A stretch of 64,000 nt of DNA from an uncultured Duncaniella sp. Its GTDB lineage: Bacteria; Bacteroidota; Bacteroidia; Bacteroidales; Muribaculaceae. The stretch spans positions 89,296-153,295 of the forward strand of contig CAJUKP010000003.1 in the NCBI GenBank assembly GCA_910587165.1, in the 5' to 3' direction. Shown piece after piece: positions 45,357-53,492 of the stretch (positions are counted from its first letter, which is position 1; each line of letters begins with the position of its first letter). The notes under the pieces were generated by a model that made no database searches, was not told the origin of the DNA, and was given only the letters and a program-made list of their open reading frames with translations. A program made the translations under genes and the position numbers.

Positions 45357-45388
45357 ATTGCACAGGAAAGGGAATTTCACTATATTTG
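45357..45388 (+). promoter_or_regulatory. Promoter of eno
   Basis: ATTG (45357-45360) and TATATTTG (45381-45388) are separated by 20 nt, a near-consensus Bacteroidetes promoter. The leader to the ATG at 45442 is about 50 nt. An upstream in-frame TTG at 45358 lies in this promoter and so cannot be the start. Confidence 0.7.
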
Positions 45389-45441
45389 CCCCCGCGAAAG
45401 CATATCATCAACAGACAACTCAACTCTATTATAATATAACT

Positions 45442-46737
45442 ATGAAGATTGAAAAAATTATCGGTCGTGAAGTCCTTGACTCACGCGGCAACCCCACCGT
45501 TGAAGTAGACGTAATCCTTGAGAGCGGCGCACGTGGCCGTGCATCCGTTCCCTCCGGCGCATCCACCGGCGAAAACGAGGCTCTCGAGCTCCGCGACGGC
45601 GACAAGAACCGCTACATGGGCAAGGGTGTCACCAAGGCTGTGGCCAACGTGAACGGCCCCATCGCCGAGGCTCTCAAAGGCATGAGCGCTCTTGACCAGA
45701 TCAAGATCGACGAGACCATGCTCGCACTCGACGGCACCGAAACCAAGAGCAACCTCGGCGCCAACGCCATCCTCGGCGTATCGCTCGCCGTTGCCAAGGC
45801 TGCCGCTGACTACCTCGACCTCCCCCTCTACAAATATATCGGTGGCTGCAACAGCTACGTGCTTCCCGTGCCCATGATGAACATCATCAACGGCGGTGCA
45901 CACTCCGACGCTCCCATCTGCTTCCAGGAGTTCATGATCCGTCCCATCGGCGCCTGCTGCTTCAAGGAAGGTATCCGCATGGGCACCGAGGTGTTCCACA
46001 ACCTCAAGAAAGTGCTCCACGACCGTGGCCTCTCGACCGCTGTAGGTGACGAGGGTGGCTTCGCTCCCGCACTCGACGGTACCGAGGACGCACTCAACGT
46101 GATCATCAAGGCTATCGAGCTCGCCGGCTACGTGCCCGGCAAGGACGTGACCATCGGTCTCGACTGCGCTTCTTCAGAGTTCTACAAGAACGGCGTGTAC
46201 GACTACACCTGGAAACAGGGTGCCGACGCTCCCAAGCTCACCTCCGCACAGCAGGCTGAGTTCCTCAAGCAGCTCGTTGAGAAATATCCCATCGACTCCA
46301 TCGAGGACGGTATGGACCAGAACGACTGGGAAGGCTGGAAGATCCTCACCGATCTCATCGGCGACCGCTGCCAGCTCGTTGGCGACGACCTCTTCGTGAC
46401 CAACGTCAAGTATCTCCAGAAGGGCATCAACCTTGGTTGCGCCAACTCTATCCTCGTCAAGGTAAACCAGATCGGTTCACTCACCGAGACCCTCCGCGCC
46501 GTAGAGCTCGCACAGCGTAACGGCTACACTGCAGTCATCTCCCACCGTTCGGGCGAGACTGAGGACGCTACCATCGCCGACATCGCCGTGGCTACCAACG
46601 CCGGACAGATCAAGACCGGTTCCGCAAGCCGCTCCGACCGTATGGCCAAGTACAACCAGCTCCTCCGCATCCAGGAAGAGCTCGGCTGCGCCGCCGCTTA
46701 CGGTTATGGCAAGAAGACCAAGCGTCCCGAGGCTTAA
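45442..46737 (+). CDS. eno: Enolase
   Basis: The product has 431 residues from ATG 45442, starting MKIEKIIGREVLDSRGNPT as enolases do. Key segments are PSGASTGENEALELRD, the catalytic GDEGGFAP loop, LDCASSEFY, SIEDGMDQNDW, GDDLFVTN, LVKVNQIGSLTE and SHRSGETED. It converts 2-phosphoglycerate to phosphoenolpyruvate with Mg. A longer in-frame reading from 45358 only translates the promoter. Codon use is strongly biased, as expected for an abundant glycolytic enzyme. A terminator follows. Confidence 0.98.
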   Translation: MKIEKIIGREVLDSRGNPTVEVDVILESGARGRASVPSGASTGENEALELRDGDKNRYMGKGVTKAVANVNGPIAEALKGMSALDQIKIDETMLALDGTETKSNLGANAILGVSLAVAKAAADYLDLPLYKYIGGCNSYVLPVPMMNIINGGAHSDAPICFQEFMIRPIGACCFKEGIRMGTEVFHNLKKVLHDRGLSTAVGDEGGFAPALDGTEDALNVIIKAIELAGYVPGKDVTIGLDCASSEFYKNGVYDYTWKQGADAPKLTSAQQAEFLKQLVEKYPIDSIEDGMDQNDWEGWKILTDLIGDRCQLVGDDLFVTNVKYLQKGINLGCANSILVKVNQIGSLTETLRAVELAQRNGYTAVISHRSGETEDATIADIAVATNAGQIKTGSASRSDRMAKYNQLLRIQEELGCAAAYGYGKKTKRPEA

Positions 46738-46768
46738 TCAAGCCGCTTGACGACTGACTGATACAACA

Positions 46769-46812
46769 GCCCGTGAAGAGTCCGCAATCTCTTCACGGGC
46801 TTCTTTTATTTT
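46769..46812 (+). terminator. eno intrinsic terminator
   Basis: A 12-bp perfect stem GCCCGTGAAGAG (46769-46780) with CTCTTCACGGGC (46789-46800), an 8-nt loop, then TTCTTTTATTTT. It starts 31 nt after the eno stop. Confidence 0.9.
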
Positions 46813-46817
46813 ATATA

Positions 46818-46986
46818 GTTACCGGCCAGAATAAGGGTACATAGGAACAAAAGAAAAAAAGAAACAGATTTTTTTATTTTTTTGTCCGAATAGTATCAGC
46901 TTGATTATTCTGACTCAAAAAAAATTTTTTGTTTCTTTTTTTCTTTTTTTCTTTTGTTCCTATGTACCCTTCTCCTGGCCGGTAAC
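46818..46986. repeat. Palindromic element A
   Basis: Ends GTTACCGGCCAG (46818-46829) and CTGGCCGGTAAC (46975-46986) are perfect inverted repeats; the arms continue inward to about 46865 and 46931 (AAGGGTACATAGGAAC and its complement), with one 8-nt extra in the right arm. The centre has poly-A/T and a short ATCAgcTTGAT palindrome also found, in similar form, in element C. Thirty-three bases of its arm align without gaps to element C with 8 differences. It lies directly after the eno terminator. A lone copy of the terminal motif (CTGATCGGTAAC, 46994-47005) follows. Confidence 0.8.
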
Positions 46987-47033
46987 ATTCGTTCTGATCG
47001 GTAACCTGTGAGAACCTTTCGTGACTCCGGGGC

Positions 47034-47070
47034 GTTGAAATATTTATATTGCTAATACTCATATTTCAAC
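47034..47070. promoter_or_regulatory. Inverted repeat (operator-like) before the choloylglycine-hydrolase-family gene
   Basis: GTTGAAATAT (47034-47043) and ATATTTCAAC (47061-47070) form a perfect 10-bp inverted repeat with a 17-nt AT-rich spacer, ending 15 nt before the ATG. No TAnnTTTG element is seen close by, so the site may be an operator or a leader hairpin. Confidence 0.45.
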
Positions 47071-47085
47071 TAATTACCGTCAGTT

Positions 47086-48123
47086 ATGAAACTATCCGCA
47101 CTTCTCCCGCTGGCAGCGGCCGTCATATTAGGGTCAGGTCTCAAGGCCGAGGCCTGCTCACGTGTGCTCTATGTAGGCAACGACAGCCTGCGAATCGTCG
47201 GACGCTCCCTCGATTGGAAAACCCCCATCCCGACCAATCTCTATGTCTATCCGCGCGGAATGGCAAAGGAGGGCAATTCGATACCCGGTTCGGTGAAGTG
47301 GATCTCGAAATACGGCGCCATATACGCCGTGAGCTATGATGGAGGTGTCACAGAGGGTATGAACGAGAAAGGGCTCGTGGTGAACGGCCTGTTCTGCAAA
47401 GGCACGGTATATGTCAACGACTCCACCATGTCACGTCCGCCCATGTCGCTGGCCATGTTCCCGGCATGGATTCTTGATATGTGCGCCGACACCCCCGAAG
47501 CTGTCGCGCTCCTGTCAAAGCATGATTTCAACATATCCGGCGCCACGTTTGACGGCGGCACCGTCTCTGCCCTCCACTGGGGCATCACCGATGCGCGGGG
47601 GCGCAGCGCCATCGTGGAGTTTGACCACGGCACCATACGAATCTACGAGGGTCAGGACATACCTGTGCTGACCAACGACCCCACATATCCCCAGATGACC
47701 GCCATCAACGACTACTGGGTCAAGAAAGGGGGCACACACACTCTCCCGGGCACAGTGAGCAGCCCTGACCGCTTCGTGCGCGCCTCGTTCTTCGACCAGA
47801 ACGTGGAGAAGACCGGTGAGGCCGATCTGGGATTCTCGATAGTCCGCTCCATACTGATGAATGTCTCCGTGCCTTACACCTACACTGTCAAAGGTGAGGG
47901 AAATGTCTCGTCCACACAGTGGCGTTCGTTCGCCAACATCCGCGACCTCCGCTACTATTTCGACGTGGTGACCAATCCGGGCGCCTTCTACATCGACCTC
48001 AACAAATGCGATCTGCGCAAGGGGGCACCGGTCATGAAGGTCGACGTGTCGAAATCGACCGGTTACGTGGGTGAGGTAAACCGCCATCTCTTCAAGACCG
48101 CACCTTTCACCCCGATGTATTGA
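47086..48123 (+). CDS. Secreted choloylglycine-hydrolase-family (Ntn) amidase
   Basis: The product has 345 residues. Signal cleavage after AEA would expose Cys24 as the N-terminal nucleophile (AEA-CSRVLYV). With Cys as residue 1, the other active-site residues fall where bile-salt hydrolases have them: Arg40 and Asp43 (VGRSLDW), Asn197 (VLTNDP), and an Arg in DRFVRASF. It thus looks catalytically complete and would cut an amide, such as conjugated bile salts, penicillin V or N-acyl amines. Which of these cannot be told from sequence. It has a short palindrome upstream and stands alone between eno and the next small gene. Confidence 0.88.
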   Translation: MKLSALLPLAAAVILGSGLKAEACSRVLYVGNDSLRIVGRSLDWKTPIPTNLYVYPRGMAKEGNSIPGSVKWISKYGAIYAVSYDGGVTEGMNEKGLVVNGLFCKGTVYVNDSTMSRPPMSLAMFPAWILDMCADTPEAVALLSKHDFNISGATFDGGTVSALHWGITDARGRSAIVEFDHGTIRIYEGQDIPVLTNDPTYPQMTAINDYWVKKGGTHTLPGTVSSPDRFVRASFFDQNVEKTGEADLGFSIVRSILMNVSVPYTYTVKGEGNVSSTQWRSFANIRDLRYYFDVVTNPGAFYIDLNKCDLRKGAPVMKVDVSKSTGYVGEVNRHLFKTAPFTPMY

Positions 48124-48148
48124 CAAGCTGCCGGCTTTTCCCGGCGGC

Positions 48149-48180
48149 ATTGGCCAATTGGAGAATTTTTAGTACTTTTG
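48149..48180 (+). promoter_or_regulatory. Promoter of the small sorting-tail protein gene
   Basis: ATTG (48149-48152) and TACTTTTG (48173-48180) are 20 nt apart. The -7 element ends 8 nt before the ATG at 48189, so the transcript would be leaderless or nearly so. Confidence 0.6.
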
Positions 48181-48188
48181 CACTTGAA

Positions 48189-48521
48189 ATGAGAAAGGTC
48201 ATCACATCATTGCTTCTGCTCCTCGTCTGCACGGCGGCCTCCCTGGCCGCCGGTACGCGTTGGGAGAGCGTCAACGCCCCCGGGCGCATGACCATGATGA
48301 CCGAACGCAATGCCGAGGGATCCGACCAGGTGGAGGTGGGTGTGAGCGAAGGCTACATCTACGTCACCTGCCAGCGCCCCACCACCATCAAGGTGTTCAC
48401 CATCCTCGGCCAGCTCATAAGTCAGGAGACTCTCCAGCCGGGCACCCACCGGTTGCGCATGGTATCCAAGGGAATATATATCCTCAAGACCGCCGACGTG
48501 ACCCGCCGCGTGACGATCTGA
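48189..48521 (+). CDS. Small secreted protein made almost only of a type IX sorting-tail-like domain
   Basis: From ATG 48189 the product has 110 residues: a signal peptide (MRKVITSLLLLLVCTAASLAAG), about 20 linker residues, then a beta-sandwich-like segment with TIKVFTILGQLISQETL, GTHRLRMVSKGIYILKT and a final VTRRVTI. That pattern resembles the type-A C-terminal sorting domain of Por-secreted proteins, with no passenger domain. An upstream in-frame ATG at 48120 overlaps the preceding gene and lies before the promoter, so it is rejected. Function unknown. Confidence 0.7.
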   Translation: MRKVITSLLLLLVCTAASLAAGTRWESVNAPGRMTMMTERNAEGSDQVEVGVSEGYIYVTCQRPTTIKVFTILGQLISQETLQPGTHRLRMVSKGIYILKTADVTRRVTI

Positions 48522-48569
48522 CCTCCCCCTCTCCCTCCCTTTAACCACAGCACTTGCCAACAGTAAAGA

Positions 48570-49535
48570 ATGAAAGCACGCCTCATCATCAACCCCATTT
48601 CGGGCACTCACAGCAAAGCCGGTCTGGCCGAGAATGTCGTTGAATCACTCACACCGCTCGGATGGGACGTGGAAACCCTTTTCACCCGCGGCCGGGGCGA
48701 CGCCACCAGGCTGGCTCTCGAGGCCGTGGACCGCGGCATGGATGCCGTGCTCGCCGCCGGAGGCGACGGGACTGTCAATGAGACCGCCATAGCTCTCTGC
48801 GGCTCCGAAACAGCCCTCGGCATCCTGCCCTGTGGCTCGGGAAACGGGCTGGCCCGCCATCTGGGCATACCGGTCGACCCGCGCGAAGGCCTGAAGATCA
48901 TCATGGCCCAGAAGCCACGCCCGATCGACTATGCCACAGTGAACGGCAGGAAATTCTTCTGCACTTTCGGAGTGGGATTTGACGCGGCGGTGAGCGATGC
49001 GTTCGCCCGCAAGAAAACACGCGGCAAACTCACCTATCTGCAGAGCACATTCGAGACCTACGCCCACTTCGAGCCCGAGCTCTACAAGGTCACGGCAAAC
49101 GGCCAGACCATGACCGAGAAAGCATTCCTGATAGCCGTATGCAATGCCTCGCAGTATGGCAACAATGCCTACATAGCCCCTAACGCGAGCATAGACGACG
49201 GTATGCTCGATGTCACGGTGGTCCACGCCGGCAATCCGCTCTCGACCGCTCTCGTGGGCTTCGACCTGCTCGCCGGAATGATAGAACACAATGTGCTCAT
49301 ACGTCAGTTCCGCACCTCGTCGCTCACCATCGAGCGCTCACAGGGAGGAATAGCCCACATCGACGGCGAGCCTGTGGAGATGCCCTCACGTCTTGACTTC
49401 GAGTGCCACCCCGCACTGCTCAACGTGTTCGCACCTCCGGGATCCGACAAGGCATTCAAGCCCTTCATCACCCCCGCGGCCTCTATGCTCGCCGACTTCA
49501 AACTCGCGGTCAACAGGGTGTTCCAGAAGGACTGA
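48570..49535 (+). CDS. Diacylglycerol/lipid kinase family protein
   Basis: The product has 321 residues. It starts MKARLIINPISGTHSK and has the DAGK catalytic AAGGDGTVNE (about 71-80) and LPCGSGNGLARHLG (ATP-binding) motifs, then FFCTFGVGFDAAVSDAF. The C-terminal beta domain includes IDDGMLDVTVV and IDGEPVEMPSRLDFE. It is the YegS/DgkB-type soluble kinase that phosphorylates lipids such as diacylglycerol, sphingoid bases or undecaprenol. In Bacteroidales a sphingolipid substrate is possible but not shown. Confidence 0.9.
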   Translation: MKARLIINPISGTHSKAGLAENVVESLTPLGWDVETLFTRGRGDATRLALEAVDRGMDAVLAAGGDGTVNETAIALCGSETALGILPCGSGNGLARHLGIPVDPREGLKIIMAQKPRPIDYATVNGRKFFCTFGVGFDAAVSDAFARKKTRGKLTYLQSTFETYAHFEPELYKVTANGQTMTEKAFLIAVCNASQYGNNAYIAPNASIDDGMLDVTVVHAGNPLSTALVGFDLLAGMIEHNVLIRQFRTSSLTIERSQGGIAHIDGEPVEMPSRLDFECHPALLNVFAPPGSDKAFKPFITPAASMLADFKLAVNRVFQKD

Positions 49536-49578
49536 ACAGAAAAAAATTCACACCCTTGCAAAACTTTTCGGCATGGAA

Positions 49579-49601
49579 GGACGTTCTATAAATGAACGTC
49601 C
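49579..49601. repeat. Inverted repeat around an ATG
   Basis: GGACGTTC (49579-49586) and GAACGTCC (49594-49601) form a perfect 8-bp stem with the 7-nt loop TATAAAT, placing the ATG at 49592 at the loop edge. It could be an operator or a start-site hairpin for the gene that follows. Confidence 0.45.
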
Positions 49602-50797
49602 AACTATTGTTTATGAAAGGGAAAGCAAGATTGTTAATGGTGTTAGCAGCGTTTTATCCCTTGGGCCTACCGGCCCAAGGGATTGCTGATATAGCGAAGT
49701 CGCTGCGCGACACCGACTGCTATCGCGCGCAGGCGCGATACAGCGTCACATTGCCTCAGAACGACACCGAGGTGGTCTACAACATTGACCTGACAGGTAT
49801 GGTGGAACCGGGAGACACTCTCGCCCCGTGCCGTTATCTCATCGACTGGACCCTCGACACACCTTCAGGGCCTGCCAAAGGATTCTCAGCCTACTTCGAC
49901 GGCAACCACTACCGCTATCGCGGCGAGAGACTGCAGGAATATCATACGGCATGGGACCGCAACCCGTTCAACCCCGGGGGACGTAATCCGGGAGTGCAGA
50001 ATATGGCACAGTTCGTGGAGCTGCTTCCGGCCTATATAGCCGACCGTCTCGAGACCATGAGCGCCGACAGCGCCTACACCGTCACCGTAGAGCCACAGCG
50101 TGTATTCGACGGCAGAATGGTGACACCCGTCACCGCTGTCATGACCATCAGAGGAGAGGATGTGATGGAGCTGGAGTATCTGCTTGACCCATCCACATGG
50201 CTTCCCGTGCGCATCACCACCGAGAGCAATCCCGGATCAATCACCGAGCAGAGCATACTCGTCACACTGACCCCGCTCCCCTCCGCCGACTGCGCTCCCC
50301 TGAGCGAGGAGTCGCTCACCCGGGCCTATCCCGAGGTGTTCGACAAATACCGCGAGAGCAATTTCCGCATTGAGAATCTCCGCGGCAGGGCACTCCCCAC
50401 CTTCACCCTGCCGTCGGTCAAGGGTGACCGTTACACCCATCATCGCGGAGAGCCCTTCAGCTCGCCGGCCGTGATAGCCATTCTCGACCCCGGCACAGGC
50501 ATGAACGCCGGAATGGTAGGGGCGCTGCGCGATGCGGTGGACCGTATGGAGACCCCGGCCGAACTCATCTTCGCCTTCACCGGAACAAACACCGATATCG
50601 TGGAGGAGGCAGTCCCGTCACTGAGACCCGGGGAGCATCTGCTGCTCAACGCCCGGTCGCTGGCCCGCGATTGCGGAGCGGCCTCCCTGCCGGTGACCAT
50701 AATAGCCGGAACTGACGGAAATGTGGAAAATGTCGTGCTTGGATTCAACCAAGACCTATCCGATATTGTTCTACAATCAGTGATTCTGGCCAAATGA
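49592..50797 (+). CDS. Secreted protein with Cys-less thioredoxin-like C-terminal domain
   Basis: The product has 401 residues, or 394 from ATG 49613, which gives a more typical signal peptide (MKGKARLLMVLAAFYPLGLPAQG). Residues about 30-240 are a beta-rich domain like the LolA/DUF domains placed before TlpA-type thioredoxins in Bacteroidetes. Residues about 260-401 look like a redoxin fold (LRGRALPTFTLPSVKGDRY, then IFAFTGTN, AASLPVTIIAGTDG) with cis-Pro kept. The CxxC active site is missing: the position reads LDPGTGMNAG. A disulfide-exchange role is unlikely. A very strong hairpin lies in its signal-peptide codons (49656-49683). Confidence 0.65.
   Translation: MNVQLLFMKGKARLLMVLAAFYPLGLPAQGIADIAKSLRDTDCYRAQARYSVTLPQNDTEVVYNIDLTGMVEPGDTLAPCRYLIDWTLDTPSGPAKGFSAYFDGNHYRYRGERLQEYHTAWDRNPFNPGGRNPGVQNMAQFVELLPAYIADRLETMSADSAYTVTVEPQRVFDGRMVTPVTAVMTIRGEDVMELEYLLDPSTWLPVRITTESNPGSITEQSILVTLTPLPSADCAPLSEESLTRAYPEVFDKYRESNFRIENLRGRALPTFTLPSVKGDRYTHHRGEPFSSPAVIAILDPGTGMNAGMVGALRDAVDRMETPAELIFAFTGTNTDIVEEAVPSLRPGEHLLLNARSLARDCGAASLPVTIIAGTDGNVENVVLGFNQDLSDIVLQSVILAK
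49656..49683 (+). repeat. Perfect 12-bp hairpin in the signal-peptide codons
   Basis: ATCCCTTGGGCC (49656-49667), loop TACC, GGCCCAAGGGAT (49672-49683). It encodes PLGLPAQG, near the cleavage site. In mRNA it would be very stable and could slow or regulate early translation. Confidence 0.6.
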
Positions 50798-50839
50798 CAA
50801 CCAGATGACATAAAATAATCCCATAAACTCCAGACATAT

Positions 50840-51349
50840 ATGGAAACTGTATTTTTCAAGGGACAGGCCTGCCATACCTGCGGCACTGTTCCCGGCATAG
50901 GTGAAACCGCACCATGCTTCCATCTTGCAGGGCCCGACCTCTCCCAGGTGCTTTGCTCTGATTTCGCGGGCAAGCGTGTGGTTCTTAACGTATTCCCCAG
51001 CCTTGACACTGAGGTGTGCGCCCGTTCGGTGCGCCGCTTCAACGAGGAAGCCGCCAAGCTTGACGATGTGGCCGTGGTCTGTGTCTCCATGGATCTCCCC
51101 TTCGCCATGGGCCGCTTCTGCACCATCGAGAATATCAAGAATGTAGTGTTCGGATCAGCCTTCCGCTCTCCCCTCTTCGGCCAGAAATATGGCCTTCAGC
51201 TCGTGGACGGCCCTCTCGCCGGCCTGCTCACCCGAGCCGTCATCATTCTTGACGAGAACCGCCGCGTGATTTTCCGCGACGTGGTAGAGGAGATCACCAA
51301 CGAACCCGACTACGAGGCAGCCCTCAAAGTGCTCCGCAAGGAAGTCTGA
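50840..51349 (+). CDS. tpx: Thiol peroxidase
   Basis: The product has 169 residues with the Tpx signature NVFPSLDTEVCARSVR, whose Cys60 is the peroxidatic residue, and MDLPFAMGRFC, whose Cys94 is the resolving residue; these match E. coli Cys61 and Cys95. The N-terminus has extra cysteines (CHTC, residues 11-14) that may be adventitious. It reduces peroxides using thioredoxin. Its stop codon is directly followed by palindromic element B. Confidence 0.96.
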   Translation: METVFFKGQACHTCGTVPGIGETAPCFHLAGPDLSQVLCSDFAGKRVVLNVFPSLDTEVCARSVRRFNEEAAKLDDVAVVCVSMDLPFAMGRFCTIENIKNVVFGSAFRSPLFGQKYGLQLVDGPLAGLLTRAVIILDENRRVIFRDVVEEITNEPDYEAALKVLRKEV

Positions 51350-51457
51350 GTTACTGATCAGTAAAAGGATACAAAAGACCAAAAGGTCAAAAAGGGACAA
51401 ATTTTTCTTTTTGTTCCTTTTGACCTTTTGGTCTTTTGTAGCTCTTTCCTGATCGGT
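51350..51457. repeat. Palindromic element B, between convergent genes
   Basis: Left arm GTTACTGATCAG (51350-51361) then AAAAGGATACAAAAGACC and AAAAGGTCAAAAAGGGAC; the right arm (about 51413-51457) is its imperfect complement, ending CCTGATCGGT. The centre is ATTTTTCTTTTT. It begins at the base after the tpx stop and ends one base before the stop of the convergent LRR gene, so it probably works as the terminator for both. Confidence 0.85.
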
Positions 51458-51458
51458 T

Positions 51459-53048
51459 TTATCTGGTCATTATCTTGCGGCTTGTGCCGTCGGTATATCT
51501 CACGATCGTGATCCCCTTATGGTTGGCACCGACTATGCGACCGTAGAGGTCATATCGTCCGGACTCCTCTTTGCCATCTACGTCCATATCCATATTGACA
51601 TCCGAAATGCCGGCATATTCATCAGTCTCGATGATATTGAGGAAATTACACCAGCTCTCCGCCTTCCTATATGCATCGAGTGAACCGACAGGAACATAGA
51701 GGATCGCGGTTTCATATTGGTTTCTTGTAAAGGTCGGGAAGAAAGTCGGTACGGCCTCTTTGACATATACAGCCTCAAGAGCCGACTGTGATGCTATGGT
51801 TGAATCGTTGCAGATAATATTTTCCCCAAAATAGAGCTTCCTTATTCCGGTGCCGCAAAGCAGGTCAGTCGAGTCAACGTTATCTCCGATCTCTAAAACT
51901 TCGAGAGCTTCAAATACCGGATTTTTATTATCCAAGAACTTTAGATTACGCCCCATTGACAGACTCTGTATTGTATTATATTGGAAGGCATCCGAATTTA
52001 TTTTAAGAACCAGATCAGATTCATCAAACGATAATGAATTGATGGATACAAGATAGAAAGCACTGTTGCCTATTTCCATAACAGATGCGGGAATTGATAT
52101 ATTCTTTAGAATGCTACATGATCCGAACGCATACTCACCGATCCTTTTTACTGAATTCGGTATCTGTATGGAATTTAATTTTTTACATTCATTAAATGTA
52201 TAACTTTTTATTTCTGAAATGGAATTGGGGAGCACAATGGATTCCATGGAGCTGCAAAACTCAAAAGCACGTTCCCCGATTTCAGTTACAGATTCCGGTA
52301 TTTCAATTGAGGTCAGTGAGCTACAACCGGCAAATGCTTGACCACCAATTGTCGTAAGAGAATCTTTAAGGCTGACTGATTCCAAAGATTTACATCCGCC
52401 AAATGCGCAAAATGCTATTATAGTCATTCCGGATGGAAGATCTATCGTTTCCAGAGATTCGCAATTCTGGAATGCATAATGAGCAATGCCGATTACACTC
52501 TCAGGAATCAGAACTGTCTTTAATGAAGAACACGATTTAAATAAAAATGCCTCAATGATATTTAATGATTGAGGTAGTCTTACGGATGTCAGAGAGCTAC
52601 ATCCCATGAATACACCATCCTCAATCTTTATAACAGAATCAGGAATGTCTATTGCTGTGAGAGATTGGCATAAATAAAATGCGGCAGATCTTATCTTAGT
52701 CAAAGAGTCCGGAAGCTTTATTGACTTCAATTCAACACATTGCTCGAACGAGTATTTCCCAATTGTTTCTACCGTGTTGGGAATAATGATGTCTGTTACT
52801 TTACCGCAAGAACCGAATGCATACTCGGCTATTTCCTTCACTTTAAATGTCTGGCCGTCATGGAGGGCTTCCTCCGGTATCACGATTGTACCGGTTGTGT
52901 CTTTGGGGCATGATGTGAGTTTGCACACCCCACCCTCAGAACCATCATAGGACAGACCTTGGTACTCGAATTTAACCTGAGCCGAGATCGGGAGGACTGC
53001 AAGGAGCATTGCAACCAGCAGTCCGAGTTTCTGGATGATTGGTTTCAT
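51459..53048 (-). CDS. Secreted leucine-rich-repeat (BspA-like, LRR_5) protein
   Basis: The product has 529 residues with a signal peptide (1-23, ending ISAQ). Residues about 60-370 are about a dozen 23-residue repeats of the LRR_5 type, such as AFAGCSSLTSIEIPESVTEIG and AFGSCSILKNISIPASVMEIG, each with the CxxL pattern. The last 35 residues (SGRYDLYGRIVGANHKG, ITIVRYTDGTSRK) resemble short C-terminal tails of exported Bacteroidales proteins and may be a type IX signal. Codon use is clearly more AT-rich than neighbours, which suggests transfer. It is bracketed by elements B and C. Such proteins often bind host matrix or other cells. Confidence 0.85.
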   Translation of the reverse strand: MKPIIQKLGLLVAMLLAVLPISAQVKFEYQGLSYDGSEGGVCKLTSCPKDTTGTIVIPEEALHDGQTFKVKEIAEYAFGSCGKVTDIIIPNTVETIGKYSFEQCVELKSIKLPDSLTKIRSAAFYLCQSLTAIDIPDSVIKIEDGVFMGCSSLTSVRLPQSLNIIEAFLFKSCSSLKTVLIPESVIGIAHYAFQNCESLETIDLPSGMTIIAFCAFGGCKSLESVSLKDSLTTIGGQAFAGCSSLTSIEIPESVTEIGERAFEFCSSMESIVLPNSISEIKSYTFNECKKLNSIQIPNSVKRIGEYAFGSCSILKNISIPASVMEIGNSAFYLVSINSLSFDESDLVLKINSDAFQYNTIQSLSMGRNLKFLDNKNPVFEALEVLEIGDNVDSTDLLCGTGIRKLYFGENIICNDSTIASQSALEAVYVKEAVPTFFPTFTRNQYETAILYVPVGSLDAYRKAESWCNFLNIIETDEYAGISDVNMDMDVDGKEESGRYDLYGRIVGANHKGITIVRYTDGTSRKIMTR

Positions 53049-53436
53049 ATCAGATGAAGTTTGCCTCGGTCATCCTCTCGTCGGCGTGTTTTTTTCTGTT
53101 TGTTATACAAGAAAAGCGCAGGAATCTGTATCAGTCACCGTCCTACGTTCAGAGGCTTCTCGCATTGCCCTATTCATGTCGGACGGCAACGCAGAAGCCC
53201 ACGCTAGTATATGCAATATGCGCGTCCGACTGTGCCTTTCACAAGACTCAGACGGATGCAGGGTATTACATATCCACGGGCATCTACCGTTGCTCCTCCT
53301 TGACATGAATATGAAATTTTGCGAGAATTTCTGAACGTCAAGAAATCAGCGCGGATAAACGCTATTTAATTATGTCTATTTTACAGCTCCCACCCGCATA
53401 GCCCTCGACCGGGCTTCCGCAAAGCGGTCTGTGCGG
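53049..53436 (-). other. Long leader or undecoded region upstream of the LRR gene
   Basis: There is no convincing gene: short frames exist on both strands but lack family features or normal codon use. The only promoter match on the minus strand is at 53437-53468, so if it drives the LRR gene the leader is about 380 nt. The first transcribed bases hold GACCG/CGGTC with an inner CTT/AAG (53408-53430). A small RNA or a decayed gene is also possible. Confidence 0.4.
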
Positions 53437-53468
53437 CAAATTTAATACTTATTTTCATCCCATGCAAT
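53437..53468 (-). promoter_or_regulatory. Candidate promoter reading toward the LRR gene
   Basis: On the minus strand ATTG (53465-53468), 20 nt, then TAAATTTG (53437-53444), one base from a full match at -33. It lies just inside element C. Confidence 0.55.
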
Positions 53469-53492
53469 AGGAATGCCATTTCCCGAGACAAA

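Noticed and set aside
45358..45441. N-terminal extension of enolase
   Set aside because: It translates the eno promoter; enolases start MKIEKI at 45442.
53103..53306. 67-codon minus-strand frame upstream of the LRR gene
   Set aside because: Arg/Ser/Cys-rich with no family signs and unusual codon use; kept only as part of an undecoded region.
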